Below, piece after piece: positions 23,987 to 31,557 of a stretch of 34,605 nt of DNA. The notes beneath the pieces are model-generated. The model ran no database searches. It worked only from the letters and a program-made list of their open reading frames with translations, and was not told the DNA's origin. Position 1 is the first letter of the stretch; the number at the start of each line of letters is the position of its first letter. Where the stretch lies: contig CAJMON010000029.1 of assembly GCA_905214955.1 (NCBI GenBank), forward strand, positions 1 through 34,605. Direction: 5' to 3'. The translations under genes and the position numbers were made by a program. Source of the stretch: an uncultured bacterium (GTDB lineage: Bacteria; Bacillota; Clostridia; Lachnospirales; Lachnospiraceae).

Positions 23987-24000
23987 AGCAAACGCTTGCG
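23987..24000 (-). promoter_or_regulatory. cre-like catabolite operator before permease gene
   Basis: CGCAAGCGTTTGCT on the minus strand matches 12 of 14 positions of the CcpA cre consensus TGWAARCGYTWNCW. It is also a near-perfect palindrome, so a LacI-family operator is possible. A TATAAA box at 24016-24021 lies just upstream, but no good -35 box was found. Confidence 0.6.
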
Positions 24001-24052
24001 TTCCTTTCTCTCATTTTTATACGCTTTGTGTGTCTGTTTTGCCTGTAAAAAT

Positions 24053-24073
24053 GGGCTGCCACCAGGGCAGCCC
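24053..24073 (-). terminator. Intercistronic hairpin after the binding-protein gene
   Basis: GGGCTGCC and GGCAGCCC form an 8-bp GC-rich stem followed on the minus strand by ATTTTTAC, 24 bases after the binding-protein stop. A partial terminator or RNA stabiliser would make binding protein more abundant than permeases, a common arrangement in sugar ABC operons. Confidence 0.7.
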
Positions 24074-24097
24074 TAAAACTGCTTTTAAAACTTATGC

Positions 24098-25399
24098 TTA
24101 TTTCTCAGAAAGCACAAACTCCAGCTGAGATTCTGCATTGGCTGCTGCTTCATCTACCGTGCTCTCGCCATAGATCACACTTTCCAACATGGTGGAAATA
24201 GCTGCTGCAACTTCAGAGTCCGTGGTCAGACCCATTTCGTTGGTTCCATTCTGAGACAGTCCGTAATTAACAGCATCGTTTACCAGATCGCTGATCAGAC
24301 CTTTTTCTTCGCACACTTCTCTGGCTGCGGAGCTTGCCGGTACGGAACGTACTGCGCCAAGAACTTCTGCTGCTTCCGGATCGTTAAAGAAGTAATCCAG
24401 GAACATCACAGCTTCATCAATGTGCTCGCTGTTCTTGTTTACGTTCATGATCTGCGGCGGGTTTGCATACCATCCGTCATCTTTCTCATCCGCTGCATGG
24501 GGAAGTGCTACCACTTTGTATTCTGCATCCGGGTTTGCTGCGGTAAAGATATCAATCTGAGAAGAGTTGGTAAATGCAGCTACAAATTCTCCGTTGATCC
24601 ACTTCGGGTTGGTCTGGGTAGATCCTTTGAAGGTTGCGCTGTCGCCTGCAGGCTGAACAGTTTTCGTGGTATACAGAGAATCTACATAATTCAGAACGGT
24701 TTTCAGTGTGTCCTCATCACCGCTCATTGCTTTTGTCTCGTCATCGATAAACGGTTTGCCGGACAGCTGCATGTAGTATGGACGGAACACGTGGGTGTTC
24801 AGCAATTCGGAGTCAATGTTCAGCAGGTACATATCGCTGTTGTACTCCTGTACTTTCTGTCCCATTTCAATCAGGTCGTCCCAGGTCAGGTCATCCGTAA
24901 ACTCCAGGCCGATCTCATCTGCCAGCTTTGTATTTACCAACAGGGTCTGTACTGCCACACCGCTTGGCAGACCAAGAAGTTTGCCATCGTAGGTGCTTAC
25001 GTTTGCCAGATAATCTGCATCAAAGGTGGTCAGGTCGATCTGGTCTGCATAATCATTGAAGTCAATGAAGAAATCTCCCTTGCTTACAAACTCCGGCATC
25101 CAGCCCGGTCCATTCTGAATGATATCAGCTGCCTGTCCGCCTGCTAATGCGGTAGACAGCTTTTCCTGGTATCCATCGCTTCCGGAGAACTCCGGCTCAA
25201 TGGTGATCCACGGATATTTTTCCTGGAACATGTCGATGACTTTCACAGTTGCTTCGTTTCTCTCGTCACCGCCCCACCACATAAAACGTAAGGATACGGG
25301 ATCGTGATCTTCTGATTCTGCGAATACTGCCATAGGAGCTGCAGCGGTTGCTGCCAGAATACCTGTCAGTGCCAGTGCTAAAATACGGTTCTTTTTCAT
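24098..25399 (-). CDS. Extracellular sugar-binding protein of ABC transporter (CUT1)
   Basis: A 433-residue solute-binding protein. The N terminus MKKNRILALALTGILAATAA is an export signal, with likely cleavage at AVFA-ES. The mature start (DPVSLRFMWWGGDERNEATV) and the segment WMPEFVSKGDFFIDFNDYAD are typical of family 1 sugar-binding proteins. Unlike most Gram-positive members it has no Cys in a lipobox, so lipid anchoring is not evident. Start: ATG 25397-25399 after AAGGAGG; an ATG 14 codons upstream lacks a site. It leads the operon with two permeases and the GH95 enzyme, and is divergent from the two-component system. The ligand is probably an oligosaccharide that the GH95 enzyme can cut. 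Confidence 0.95.
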   Translation of the reverse strand: MKKNRILALALTGILAATAAAPMAVFAESEDHDPVSLRFMWWGGDERNEATVKVIDMFQEKYPWITIEPEFSGSDGYQEKLSTALAGGQAADIIQNGPGWMPEFVSKGDFFIDFNDYADQIDLTTFDADYLANVSTYDGKLLGLPSGVAVQTLLVNTKLADEIGLEFTDDLTWDDLIEMGQKVQEYNSDMYLLNIDSELLNTHVFRPYYMQLSGKPFIDDETKAMSGDEDTLKTVLNYVDSLYTTKTVQPAGDSATFKGSTQTNPKWINGEFVAAFTNSSQIDIFTAANPDAEYKVVALPHAADEKDDGWYANPPQIMNVNKNSEHIDEAVMFLDYFFNDPEAAEVLGAVRSVPASSAAREVCEEKGLISDLVNDAVNYGLSQNGTNEMGLTTDSEVAAAISTMLESVIYGESTVDEAAANAESQLEFVLSEK

Positions 25400-25456
25400 T
25401 GGGATCCTCCTTAGATCTTGTGCCTTTTGCACATCGTTCATTGATTTGTTATCTTT

Positions 25457-25485
25457 ATTCTAAGGATTTTTTTCTTTTTTTCCAA
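25457..25485 (-). promoter_or_regulatory. Probable promoter of the sugar transporter operon
   Basis: TTGGAA (25480-25485), 17 bases and TAGAAT (25457-25462) on the minus strand, about 58 bases upstream of the binding-protein start. The spacer is almost pure A, and the sequence between the divergent operons (25486-25640) is AT-rich with room for regulator binding. No clear + strand promoter was identified. Confidence 0.6.
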
Positions 25486-25640
25486 TCCTTTGGGAAACGA
25501 TTTTTCCTCATTTTCTACACAGAATTCTCAGCCGTCCACATTTCTTACGAAAAGGTTTCTTTTTTTCCGTTCCATTTACTTTTCCCTGTTTTTTTGATAC
25601 TTTAATAAATAGAATCGGATTGATTAGGGAGGGAGAAACG

Positions 25641-26384
25641 ATGTATTCGCTGATTATTGTAGATGATGAGCTGAAAATCCGAGAGGGAATTGCCAATCTT
25701 TTCCCCTGGAAGCAGAATGGTTTTGAAATCACAGGTCTTTTTCCAAACGGGCAGCTGGCCCTGGATTTTATCCGTACCCACAAGACCCATGTGGTCCTGA
25801 CGGATATCCGGATGCCAGTGATGAACGGGCTGGAATTAAGCCAGCATCTGGCGGAAGAATTTCCAGACATTCTCCACGTATTTCTTACCGGCTACCAGGA
25901 TTTTCAATATATGCGCACGGCGATTTTAAACCACGCTGCTGACTATCTGTTAAAACCCATCAAATATGAAGAACTGTACACCTGCTTTGAAAACATTCGT
26001 CAGAAACTGGATGAACGGTATCATGTCAGCACTCCTGTGCTGTCGGAAGGCGGTTCTGCCTACTATGGAAAACTGGTTTCTACGGTCTGTGACTATCTGA
26101 ATACCAATTACCGCACGGCCACCCTGGAAGAAGCTTCCGCCCAGGTAAATTTAAGCCCTAACTATCTTTCCAAGATTTTCAAGGAAAAGTCCGGCATGGG
26201 CTTTGCAGAGTATTTAAACAATGTGCGCATGAAAAAAGCAGCGGAACTGCTGCTGGACATTTCTTACAAGCATTATGAAATTGCTGACCTGATCGGCTAC
26301 GACAACCCCAAGAATTTTTCCAGGGCATTTAAGCAGTATTATCAGATGACTCCCAGAGAATTCCGGGACAAACATGTATCCTGA
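25641..26384 (+). CDS. AraC-family response regulator (YesN type)
   Basis: A 247-residue regulator. The receiver domain (1-120) has acidic D8 and D9 in MYSLIIVDDE, phospho-acceptor D55 in LTDIRMPV and the conserved lysine in ADYLLKPI. A C-terminal AraC double helix-turn-helix (about 150-247) ends MTPREFRDKHVS. The start is the ATG at 25641 with GGGAGGGAG upstream; a TTG seven codons earlier is less likely. Its stop overlaps the Shine-Dalgarno of the sensor gene 17 bases downstream. By position it should activate the divergent sugar transporter and GH95 operon. Confidence 0.95.
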   Translation: MYSLIIVDDELKIREGIANLFPWKQNGFEITGLFPNGQLALDFIRTHKTHVVLTDIRMPVMNGLELSQHLAEEFPDILHVFLTGYQDFQYMRTAILNHAADYLLKPIKYEELYTCFENIRQKLDERYHVSTPVLSEGGSAYYGKLVSTVCDYLNTNYRTATLEEASAQVNLSPNYLSKIFKEKSGMGFAEYLNNVRMKKAAELLLDISYKHYEIADLIGYDNPKNFSRAFKQYYQMTPREFRDKHVS

Positions 26385-26400
26385 GGAGGCTTTCTTTTCT

Positions 26401-28149
26401 ATGACAATGCGAAAATTTTTCTGGAAACGGTTTAAGCACTTTTTTCTGGTCATGCTGATTCCCCTTCTGGTACTCACTGCCGTTTCCATGCTGTTTCAGT
26501 ACAAAAGTTCTATGAACGTTTTGACGACGGAATCTGCCAATGCCCTGACACGGATGGATGAAAATTTAAACGGCGCCATCAGTACCTCCGCCTATCAGTA
26601 TGAGCTCATGACGTACAATCCAAGACTGGTTCTGTCCCTGAAAAAGTTTTTCCAACACGAAACCTTTTCTTACTCCGACGTGGTTCTTTTAAACAGCATC
26701 CGGACCATGATGGGAAGTGTGGCCCAGTCCCACGACTTTATTGCCTCCATCTACCTGTATCTGGATGGATATGAGGATTATTTTTCCACCTCGGACGGAT
26801 TTCTCAGCATCGAAAACGGCACCGACTTTGACTGGTATCCCATGTATCAGTCCATGGACAAAAAAAGCCGTCTCTGGATCACCAAACGGGAATTTCAGGA
26901 GTATTCCTACACCGCTCCCACCCGCTACATTACAGTTTACCAGCGCATGGGAAATATTTCCGGTGTCACCGTGGTCAACATCCGTGTGTCCGATCTTCAG
27001 GAAACCTTTGACACCAATACCTCTGTGAACCACGAATACCTGTACCTGCTGGATTCCAATTTTCAGGTACTCACCGCCAACAGCGCCGGAAATTCCCTTT
27101 CTGAAACTTTCGCGGATTACAGCCAGACCCACGACCTGCTTTCCCGCAGCGACACCTGGATCACCTTAAATGGCCAGCGCTATTTCCTGGAAGTCCGGAA
27201 AAACAACGATTTCGGCACCTTCTTTGCCGCCCTGATCCCCCAGAAACAAGTCTTCGCCATGCAGAAAACCTCCCTGTTCTTTCTCATCGGAGCCCTGATC
27301 TGCAACTGTCTGGTCACTCTGTTTCTGGCTTATATGACCACCAAACGGAATTTCGAAAAAATTGACGAGATCATTCACACCTTTGACAATGCAGAAAAAG
27401 GAATTCTTCCCCCTGTCCGTACAGAGGGCATTTCCAGCCGCGAGCGGGATGAGTACGATGTGATTCTGGACAACATCATTGGCGTGTTCTTAAAATCAAC
27501 CTACCTACAGCGGGAACTGTCGGAAAAGCAGTACAAGCAGGAAATTGCAGAAAAAGCTGCCCTCCAGCTTCAGATCAATCCTCATTTTCTGTTTAATACC
27601 CTCCAGTCTCTGGATTTTACTGCCCTGGAACTTACCAAGGTTCCCACGATTCTGAACCGGATGATTCACAACCTCTCGGATATTTTGAAGTATTCTCTGG
27701 AAAACCCCGGAAAAGCCGTACGGCTTCAGGATGAACTGGCTTATTTGAAAGAATATGTGGAAATTCAGAAAGTCCGCTACGGAAATCAGTTTATTATTTA
27801 TTATGAAGTGGACGAAGATCTGATGGATATGGAACTGCCCAGACTGATTCTTCAGCCCCTGGTGGAAAACAGCATCAGCCACGGCGTGGCTTCCCTGGAG
27901 GAGGGGGGATACATCAAAGTCCGGATCTACCGCAGAAATGGACACACACATTTTGTGGTGATTGACAGCGGCATCGGCCTGGACAAAGAAGAAATCAGGC
28001 GGCTTTACGCACACATTCAGGATGAAAACAGCCGGAACATCGGCCTGACCAATGTGAACCGCCGCCTGACCCTCCATTACGGCAATACCAGCGCCCTGCA
28101 CATTCAGGGAAAGAAAGGACTTGGCACCTGCATTTCCTTCATCTTATAG
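26401..28149 (+). CDS. Membrane sensor histidine kinase (YesM type)
   Basis: A 582-residue sensor. TM1 is at about 10-30 (FLVMLIPLLVLTAVSMLF). An extracellular sensing region follows (about 31-290, Cache-like in length and pattern but not assigned), then TM2 (about 292-312, SLFFLIGALICNCLVTLFLA), a HAMP-like linker, and a His_kinase domain of the YesM/LytS class with H395 in QINPHFLFNTLQSLD. The ATPase domain has a clear N box (ILQPLVENSISHG) and DSGIGLD. The start is ATG 26401 after GAGGAGG; an ATG at 26374 overlaps the regulator gene. It likely senses a sugar outside the cell and phosphorylates the adjacent regulator. It ends before a palindromic terminator. Confidence 0.94.
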   Translation: MTMRKFFWKRFKHFFLVMLIPLLVLTAVSMLFQYKSSMNVLTTESANALTRMDENLNGAISTSAYQYELMTYNPRLVLSLKKFFQHETFSYSDVVLLNSIRTMMGSVAQSHDFIASIYLYLDGYEDYFSTSDGFLSIENGTDFDWYPMYQSMDKKSRLWITKREFQEYSYTAPTRYITVYQRMGNISGVTVVNIRVSDLQETFDTNTSVNHEYLYLLDSNFQVLTANSAGNSLSETFADYSQTHDLLSRSDTWITLNGQRYFLEVRKNNDFGTFFAALIPQKQVFAMQKTSLFFLIGALICNCLVTLFLAYMTTKRNFEKIDEIIHTFDNAEKGILPPVRTEGISSRERDEYDVILDNIIGVFLKSTYLQRELSEKQYKQEIAEKAALQLQINPHFLFNTLQSLDFTALELTKVPTILNRMIHNLSDILKYSLENPGKAVRLQDELAYLKEYVEIQKVRYGNQFIIYYEVDEDLMDMELPRLILQPLVENSISHGVASLEEGGYIKVRIYRRNGHTHFVVIDSGIGLDKEEIRRLYAHIQDENSRNIGLTNVNRRLTLHYGNTSALHIQGKKGLGTCISFIL

Positions 28150-28233
28150 ATGCAGGTGCTTCCTCTCATAAACGGCAGCTGTGATGCACCAGGGCATCCT
28201 GTTTACTGCAAAAAATCTTTTTCTGTTTACGAA

Positions 28234-28277
28234 GCAATAAAAATGGGAAGCCAAATTTATCTTCCCATTTTTATTGC
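28234..28277. terminator. Perfect bidirectional terminator
   Basis: GCAATAAAAATGGGAAG (28234-28250) and its exact reverse complement (28261-28277) form a 17-bp stem with a 10-base loop; the arms supply A and T runs on both strands. It lies between the sensor gene (+) and the convergent frameshifted gene (-). Confidence 0.93.
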
Positions 28278-28282
28278 TATTC

Positions 28283-28563
28283 TTAATATTTATTTACAAG
28301 TTCATAAATCTTTTTCGTAATATATCTGCCATGATTCTGAGAAGCATTTCCATAACGATTATATATTACAAGAGCATAGTAGGTATTGCTTGCCGAAATC
28401 AACATTGGACCACCTTCCTGTCCAATTGTTCCGTCAACAGTTGTTGCTATCCTGTTGTCATATCATAAGTTTCTACTAAGAAATCATCAGAACTCTCAGC
28501 ACTAACTGTCAAACTCATTACAGAAAAGACTACCGCACCTAATAAACCAAGAAGCTTCTTCAT
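28283..28563 (-). pseudogene. Frameshifted small secreted protein
   Basis: The minus strand reads MKKLLGLLGAVVFSVMSLTV (a signal peptide, probable cleavage after VSA), then ESSDDFLVETYDMTTG and a stop at 28447-28449. Reading on in the next frame gives IATTVDGTIGQEGG and continues to IYELVNKY with a stop at 28283-28285. The join is a single missing base at about 28450-28451: adding one base gives one frame of 93 residues. The ribosome binding site (GAGGG) is intact. It follows another secreted-protein gene by 19 bases. Family not recognised. A sequencing error is the alternative to a real mutation. Confidence 0.8.
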
Positions 28564-28582
28564 AAATATCCCTCTCTTTCTA

Positions 28583-29260
28583 TTATGACATTTCATCAAA
28601 TATAGTCCCATTATGACTGCCCGAATACTTTGAATATAATGTAATACCCGCTTTTGTTTTCTTATAAGCCTTTATGGCAAAGAAATTAAAAGCCTGATAA
28701 TTCTCAGTTCTGTAAATCCATTTTACTTGATTTCTATTATGAATGACTTTAATTTTTTCTGCACGCTCATTTCCGCGATACACTCCATATATAATGTAGC
28801 CATCCGCATCTTTTATTTTGTCCCATGACATTTCATATTGCCAGACATCTTTCCCCGCTCCGAAAGGTTTATTATTAACATACATAGTTGTTTTTTGCCT
28901 TTGAAATCCGTTGGTATGCACGATGACTTTATATTTATAAACCTTATTGCCACTTGTTGCGGTAATTGTGCTTTTTCCCTGCAGAAGTCCCTGCACTAAA
29001 AGTTTTCCATTTTTAAGTTCTTTCGTTTCGATAATTTTGTTTCTTGTTTTTGGATCTCTGTCATTTATAACGTTCCACACTATTTTTTTACTGTTCTTTG
29101 CTTTTAACTGAATAACTGTTTCCGTTCCACATTTCAGATCAATGGTCTGAATTGCTGCCTCTTTACTGGTTACTTTTGAAGTGTCATTCTGTTCTGCACT
29201 TGCTACAGTTGAAAACAACATTAGGCAAATACAAATAATACAAATTATCTTTTTTCTCAT
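28583..29260 (-). CDS. Secreted protein with Ig-like and fibronectin-III-like parts
   Basis: A 225-residue exported protein. Signal peptide MRKKIICIICICLMLFSTVA, cleavage near ASAEQ. The first half (about 40-115) has a Big2-like pattern (TVIQLKAKNSKKIVWNV, GKSTITATSGNKVYKYKV). The second half (about 130-215) reads like an Fn3 domain (YEMSWDKIKDADGYIIYGVYR, FFAIKAYKKTKAGITLYSKYS). AAGGAGG lies 7 bases before the ATG. The gene and its flanks are clearly more AT-rich than the neighbouring ribosomal genes, which suggests separate acquisition. It has its own promoter and is followed by the frameshifted secreted gene. Function unknown. Confidence 0.88.
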   Translation of the reverse strand: MRKKIICIICICLMLFSTVASAEQNDTSKVTSKEAAIQTIDLKCGTETVIQLKAKNSKKIVWNVINDRDPKTRNKIIETKELKNGKLLVQGLLQGKSTITATSGNKVYKYKVIVHTNGFQRQKTTMYVNNKPFGAGKDVWQYEMSWDKIKDADGYIIYGVYRGNERAEKIKVIHNRNQVKWIYRTENYQAFNFFAIKAYKKTKAGITLYSKYSGSHNGTIFDEMS

Positions 29261-29298
29261 ACATATCCTCCTTTTAAACAGATATCCAAATAACTTTT

Positions 29299-29308
29299 AT
29301 CACCTCCT
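29299..29308 (-). promoter_or_regulatory. Extra perfect Shine-Dalgarno at transcript 5' end
   Basis: AGGAGGTGAT on the minus strand matches the anti-Shine-Dalgarno fully and lies 7 bases after the -10 box, so at or next to the predicted transcript start. It is about 40 bases upstream of the gene's own AAGGAGG, with no convincing reading frame of its own. Confidence 0.5.
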
Positions 29309-29314
29309 GCTCTC

Positions 29315-29343
29315 TTTATATCAACTTTTTTAATGTTTTTCAA
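29315..29343 (-). promoter_or_regulatory. Promoter of the secreted-protein pair
   Basis: TTGAAA (29338-29343), 17 bases and TATAAA (29315-29320) on the minus strand, about 55 bases upstream of the gene at 28583-29260. Confidence 0.75.
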
Positions 29344-29458
29344 TGGAAATACTGAATAATATTAAAAACCGTAATAATCACTAATTCTATACAATTATTT
29401 TAATGATATGCTTCAAATATTTGTGTATATTGTGCAATAAGCACCTCACATATTGTCA

Positions 29459-29497
29459 CAAAAAAAGGATACCCAGTTTTCACCGGATATCCTTTTT
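29459..29497 (-). terminator. Terminator after rplA
   Basis: AAAAAGGATATCC pairs with GGGTATCCTTTTT on the minus strand around a 10-base loop, ending in a T run, 15 bases after the rplA stop. It ends the rpmG-secE-nusG-rplK-rplA transcript. Confidence 0.9.
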
Positions 29498-29512
29498 CTT
29501 GTTCTATGTTGT

Positions 29513-30205
29513 TTACGCAAATTTTGCTGTGCTCAGCTTTACGCCAGGTCCCATGGTCGGGGTGATGGTGATGCTCTTTAAATACTGTCCCTTCAGGGTG
29601 CTGGGTCTTGCTTTCATAATAGCCTCGATCAGCGTGCGGAAGTTGTCGCTTAACTGCTCCTCAGAGAAAGAAGCTTTTCCAATGGGCACATGGATGATGT
29701 TGGTCTTGTCCAGTCTGTACTCGATCTTACCAGCTTTGATATCTTTTACAGCTTTGGTAACATCCATAGTAACAGTACCAGCCTTCGGGTTCGGCATTAA
29801 TCCCTTAGGTCCAAGTACACGTCCCAGACGTCCTACGACACCCATCATATCCGGGGTTGCTACTACTACGTCGAAATCAAGCCATCCTTCGTTCTGGATC
29901 TTCGGGATCAGCTCTTCTGCTCCAACGTACTCAGCACCTGCGGCTACAGCCTCATCAGCTTTGGCATTCTTAGCGAATACCAGGACGCGGACGGATTTAC
30001 CGGTTCCGTGCGGCAGTACAACTGCACCACGGATCTGCTGGTCTGCATGACGGCCATCGCAGCCTGTACGGATGTGTGCTTCAATGGTTTCATCAAATTT
30101 CGCTACAGCTACTTTTTTAACCAGAGCCATAGCCTCCGGAACTTCGTATGTGGTTGCGCGGTCAACTGCCTTTGCAGCCTCTACGTATTTCTTTCCTCTT
30201 TTCAT
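29513..30205 (-). CDS. rplA: 50S ribosomal protein L1
   Basis: L1 stalk protein that helps release deacylated tRNA and, in many bacteria, represses its own mRNA. It is 230 residues with the family segments MKRGKKYVEAAKAVD, PDMMGVVGRLGRVLGPKGLM and the C-terminal SITITPTMGPGVKLST. AGGAGG precedes the ATG. Just upstream is a GUGG/GGG stem with an asymmetric internal loop that is repeated in front of rplK, a likely binding site for this protein. Confidence 0.98.
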   Translation of the reverse strand: MKRGKKYVEAAKAVDRATTYEVPEAMALVKKVAVAKFDETIEAHIRTGCDGRHADQQIRGAVVLPHGTGKSVRVLVFAKNAKADEAVAAGAEYVGAEELIPKIQNEGWLDFDVVVATPDMMGVVGRLGRVLGPKGLMPNPKAGTVTMDVTKAVKDIKAGKIEYRLDKTNIIHVPIGKASFSEEQLSDNFRTLIEAIMKARPSTLKGQYLKSITITPTMGPGVKLSTAKFA

Positions 30206-30221
30206 ATTAAATAACCTCCTG

Positions 30222-30249
30222 GTGGTGTTTGCGGGAATAACCCTCCCAC
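30222..30249 (-). promoter_or_regulatory. Candidate L1-binding leader fold before rplA
   Basis: On the minus strand GTGG-GA-GGG-TTATT-CCC-GCAAACA-CCAC forms two short stems (4 and 3 bp) with a 2/7 asymmetric internal loop, ending 3 bases before AGGAGG of rplA. The geometry is the same as at 30714-30741. Confidence 0.65.
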
Positions 30250-30271
30250 GTTCTCGTATTGTTTACTATAA

Positions 30272-30697
30272 TTAATCTTCTACTACGATACCCATGCTGC
30301 GTGCGGTACCTGCGATCATGCTCATAGCTGCTTCAATGCTGCCTGCGTTCAGGTCCGGCATCTTCAGCTCAGCGATTTCACGAACTTTGTCTTTGCTGAT
30401 CTTAGCTACTTTGTTCTTGTTGGGAACTCCAGAAGCAGTCTTCAGGTTGCAGGCTTTCTTCAGCAGAACTGCTGCGGGCGGAGTCTTTGTGATGAAGCTG
30501 AAGCTTCTGTCTGCATATACGGTGATAACTACGGGGATGATCAGGTCGCCCTTATCAGCGGTACGTGCGTTGAACTCCTTGGTAAACTGTACGATGTTTA
30601 CACCATGCTGTCCAAGAGCCGGTCCTACTGGCGGAGCCGGTGTTGCCTTTCCAGCTGGGATCTGTAATTTAATATAACCTGTTACTTTTTTTGCCAT
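30272..30697 (-). CDS. rplK: 50S ribosomal protein L11
   Basis: GTPase-centre protein of the 50S subunit that contacts 23S rRNA helices 43/44 and is needed for the RelA-type stringent response in some bacteria. It is 141 residues, starting MAKKVTGYIKLQIPAGKATP, with GPALGQHGVNI and the C-terminal GTARSMGIVVED. The start is ATG 30695-30697; an in-frame GTG three codons earlier is part of the ribosome binding site AGGAGGTG. The upstream spacer (97 bases) holds the candidate L1 fold and an 8-bp hairpin. Confidence 0.98.
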   Translation of the reverse strand: MAKKVTGYIKLQIPAGKATPAPPVGPALGQHGVNIVQFTKEFNARTADKGDLIIPVVITVYADRSFSFITKTPPAAVLLKKACNLKTASGVPNKNKVAKISKDKVREIAELKMPDLNAGSIEAAMSMIAGTARSMGIVVED

Positions 30698-30713
30698 TTT
30701 AGGCACCTCCTAT

Positions 30714-30741
30714 GTGGTATTGGCGGGGGTTTCCCTCCCAC
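30714..30741 (-). promoter_or_regulatory. Candidate L1-binding leader fold before rplK
   Basis: On the minus strand GTGG-GA-GGG-AAACC-CCC-GCCAATA-CCAC forms the same two stems and 2/7 internal loop as the copy before rplA, ending 2 bases before AGGAGG. In E. coli, L1 represses rplKA by binding the leader before rplK, so position supports the same role. Confidence 0.65.
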
Positions 30742-30745
30742 TAGC

Positions 30746-30770
30746 CGGTAAGCTGCGAATAGGCTTACCG
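30746..30770 (-). other. Hairpin in nusG-rplK spacer
   Basis: CGGTAAGC and GCTTACCG form a perfect 8-bp stem with a 9-base loop, immediately upstream of the candidate L1 fold. There is no T run on the minus strand, so it is not a terminator; it may stack on the leader fold or be an RNA processing site. Confidence 0.6.
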
Positions 30771-30793
30771 ATATTGTCCGTTACGTTTTTTAC

Positions 30794-31309
30794 TTACATT
30801 TTTTTGATATCTGTGAAACTGATTTCTACCGGTGTTTCACGACCAAAAAGATCAACATTGATAATCGCGGTCTGCTTGCTGTGGTTCATTGTCTGGATCA
30901 CACCAACAGTATCTTTCCAGATACCGGCCATTACCGTGATGCTGTCGCCTTCTTCAAAATCAACCTCCATCTCGGTGCGGTTGATCTGCAGCGCCTGCAT
31001 CTCTTCCTCTGTCAGAGGAACCGGCTTGGATCCCGGTCCAACGAAGCCTGTAACACCCCGTGTGTTTCTCACCACGTACCAGGTGTCATCGTTCATGACC
31101 ATGTTCAGAAGCACATAGCCCGGAAACAGCTTTTTCTGGACCTGTCTTTTGGTGCCGTTCTTCACTTCCACAACATCCTCCATGGGAACGCGGACCTCCA
31201 GGATCTGATCTTCCAGATGCCTGTTTTCAATGGTTTTTTCAATGTTGGCCTTTACTTTGTTCTCATACCCGGAATAGGTATGGACGACATACCAGTTTGC
31301 TTCTGCCAT
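30794..31309 (-). CDS. nusG: Transcription termination/antitermination factor NusG
   Basis: RNA polymerase-associated factor. It is 171 residues: an NGN domain (1 to about 110; NWYVVHTYSGYENKVKANIE, KKLFPGYVLLNM) and a KOW domain (about 118-171; DFEEGDSITVMAGIWKDTVG). AAGGTGAG precedes the ATG. It follows secE by 16 bases in the standard secE-nusG-rplK-rplA order. Confidence 0.98.
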   Translation of the reverse strand: MAEANWYVVHTYSGYENKVKANIEKTIENRHLEDQILEVRVPMEDVVEVKNGTKRQVQKKLFPGYVLLNMVMNDDTWYVVRNTRGVTGFVGPGSKPVPLTEEEMQALQINRTEMEVDFEEGDSITVMAGIWKDTVGVIQTMNHSKQTAIINVDLFGRETPVEISFTDIKKM

Positions 31310-31325
31310 ATTCTCACCTTTGTCC

Positions 31326-31529
31326 TTATTTCAGCAAGAGATTCATACCACCCTGTACTGCAAAATCAATGACTGTAATGATCACACCCAGTACGGCAGA
31401 AACTACAACTACGGCTGCGGTCTGTTTTGCCAGGTCTGTCTTGTCCGGCCATATAATTTTCCGGTACTCAGACTTCAGGCCATCAAACCAGCTCTTCTTC
31501 GGAGCTTTCTTTGCATTTGAATCTTCCAT
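31326..31529 (-). CDS. secE: Preprotein translocase subunit SecE
   Basis: Small essential subunit of the SecYEG channel, 67 residues. A charged N terminus with the amphipathic segment WFDGLKSEYRKIIWPDKTDL is followed by a single transmembrane helix (about 38-58). GGAGGAG precedes the ATG. It lies 28 bases after rpmG and 16 before nusG. Confidence 0.96.
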   Translation of the reverse strand: MEDSNAKKAPKKSWFDGLKSEYRKIIWPDKTDLAKQTAAVVVVSAVLGVIITVIDFAVQGGMNLLLK

Positions 31530-31557
31530 AGTGAACTCCTCCGTTTATGCTGCCGGA

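Noticed and set aside
25486..25510. GGGAAACGATTTTTCC as a second cre site
   Set aside because: It fits the consensus poorly (about four mismatches) and lies upstream of the predicted promoter.
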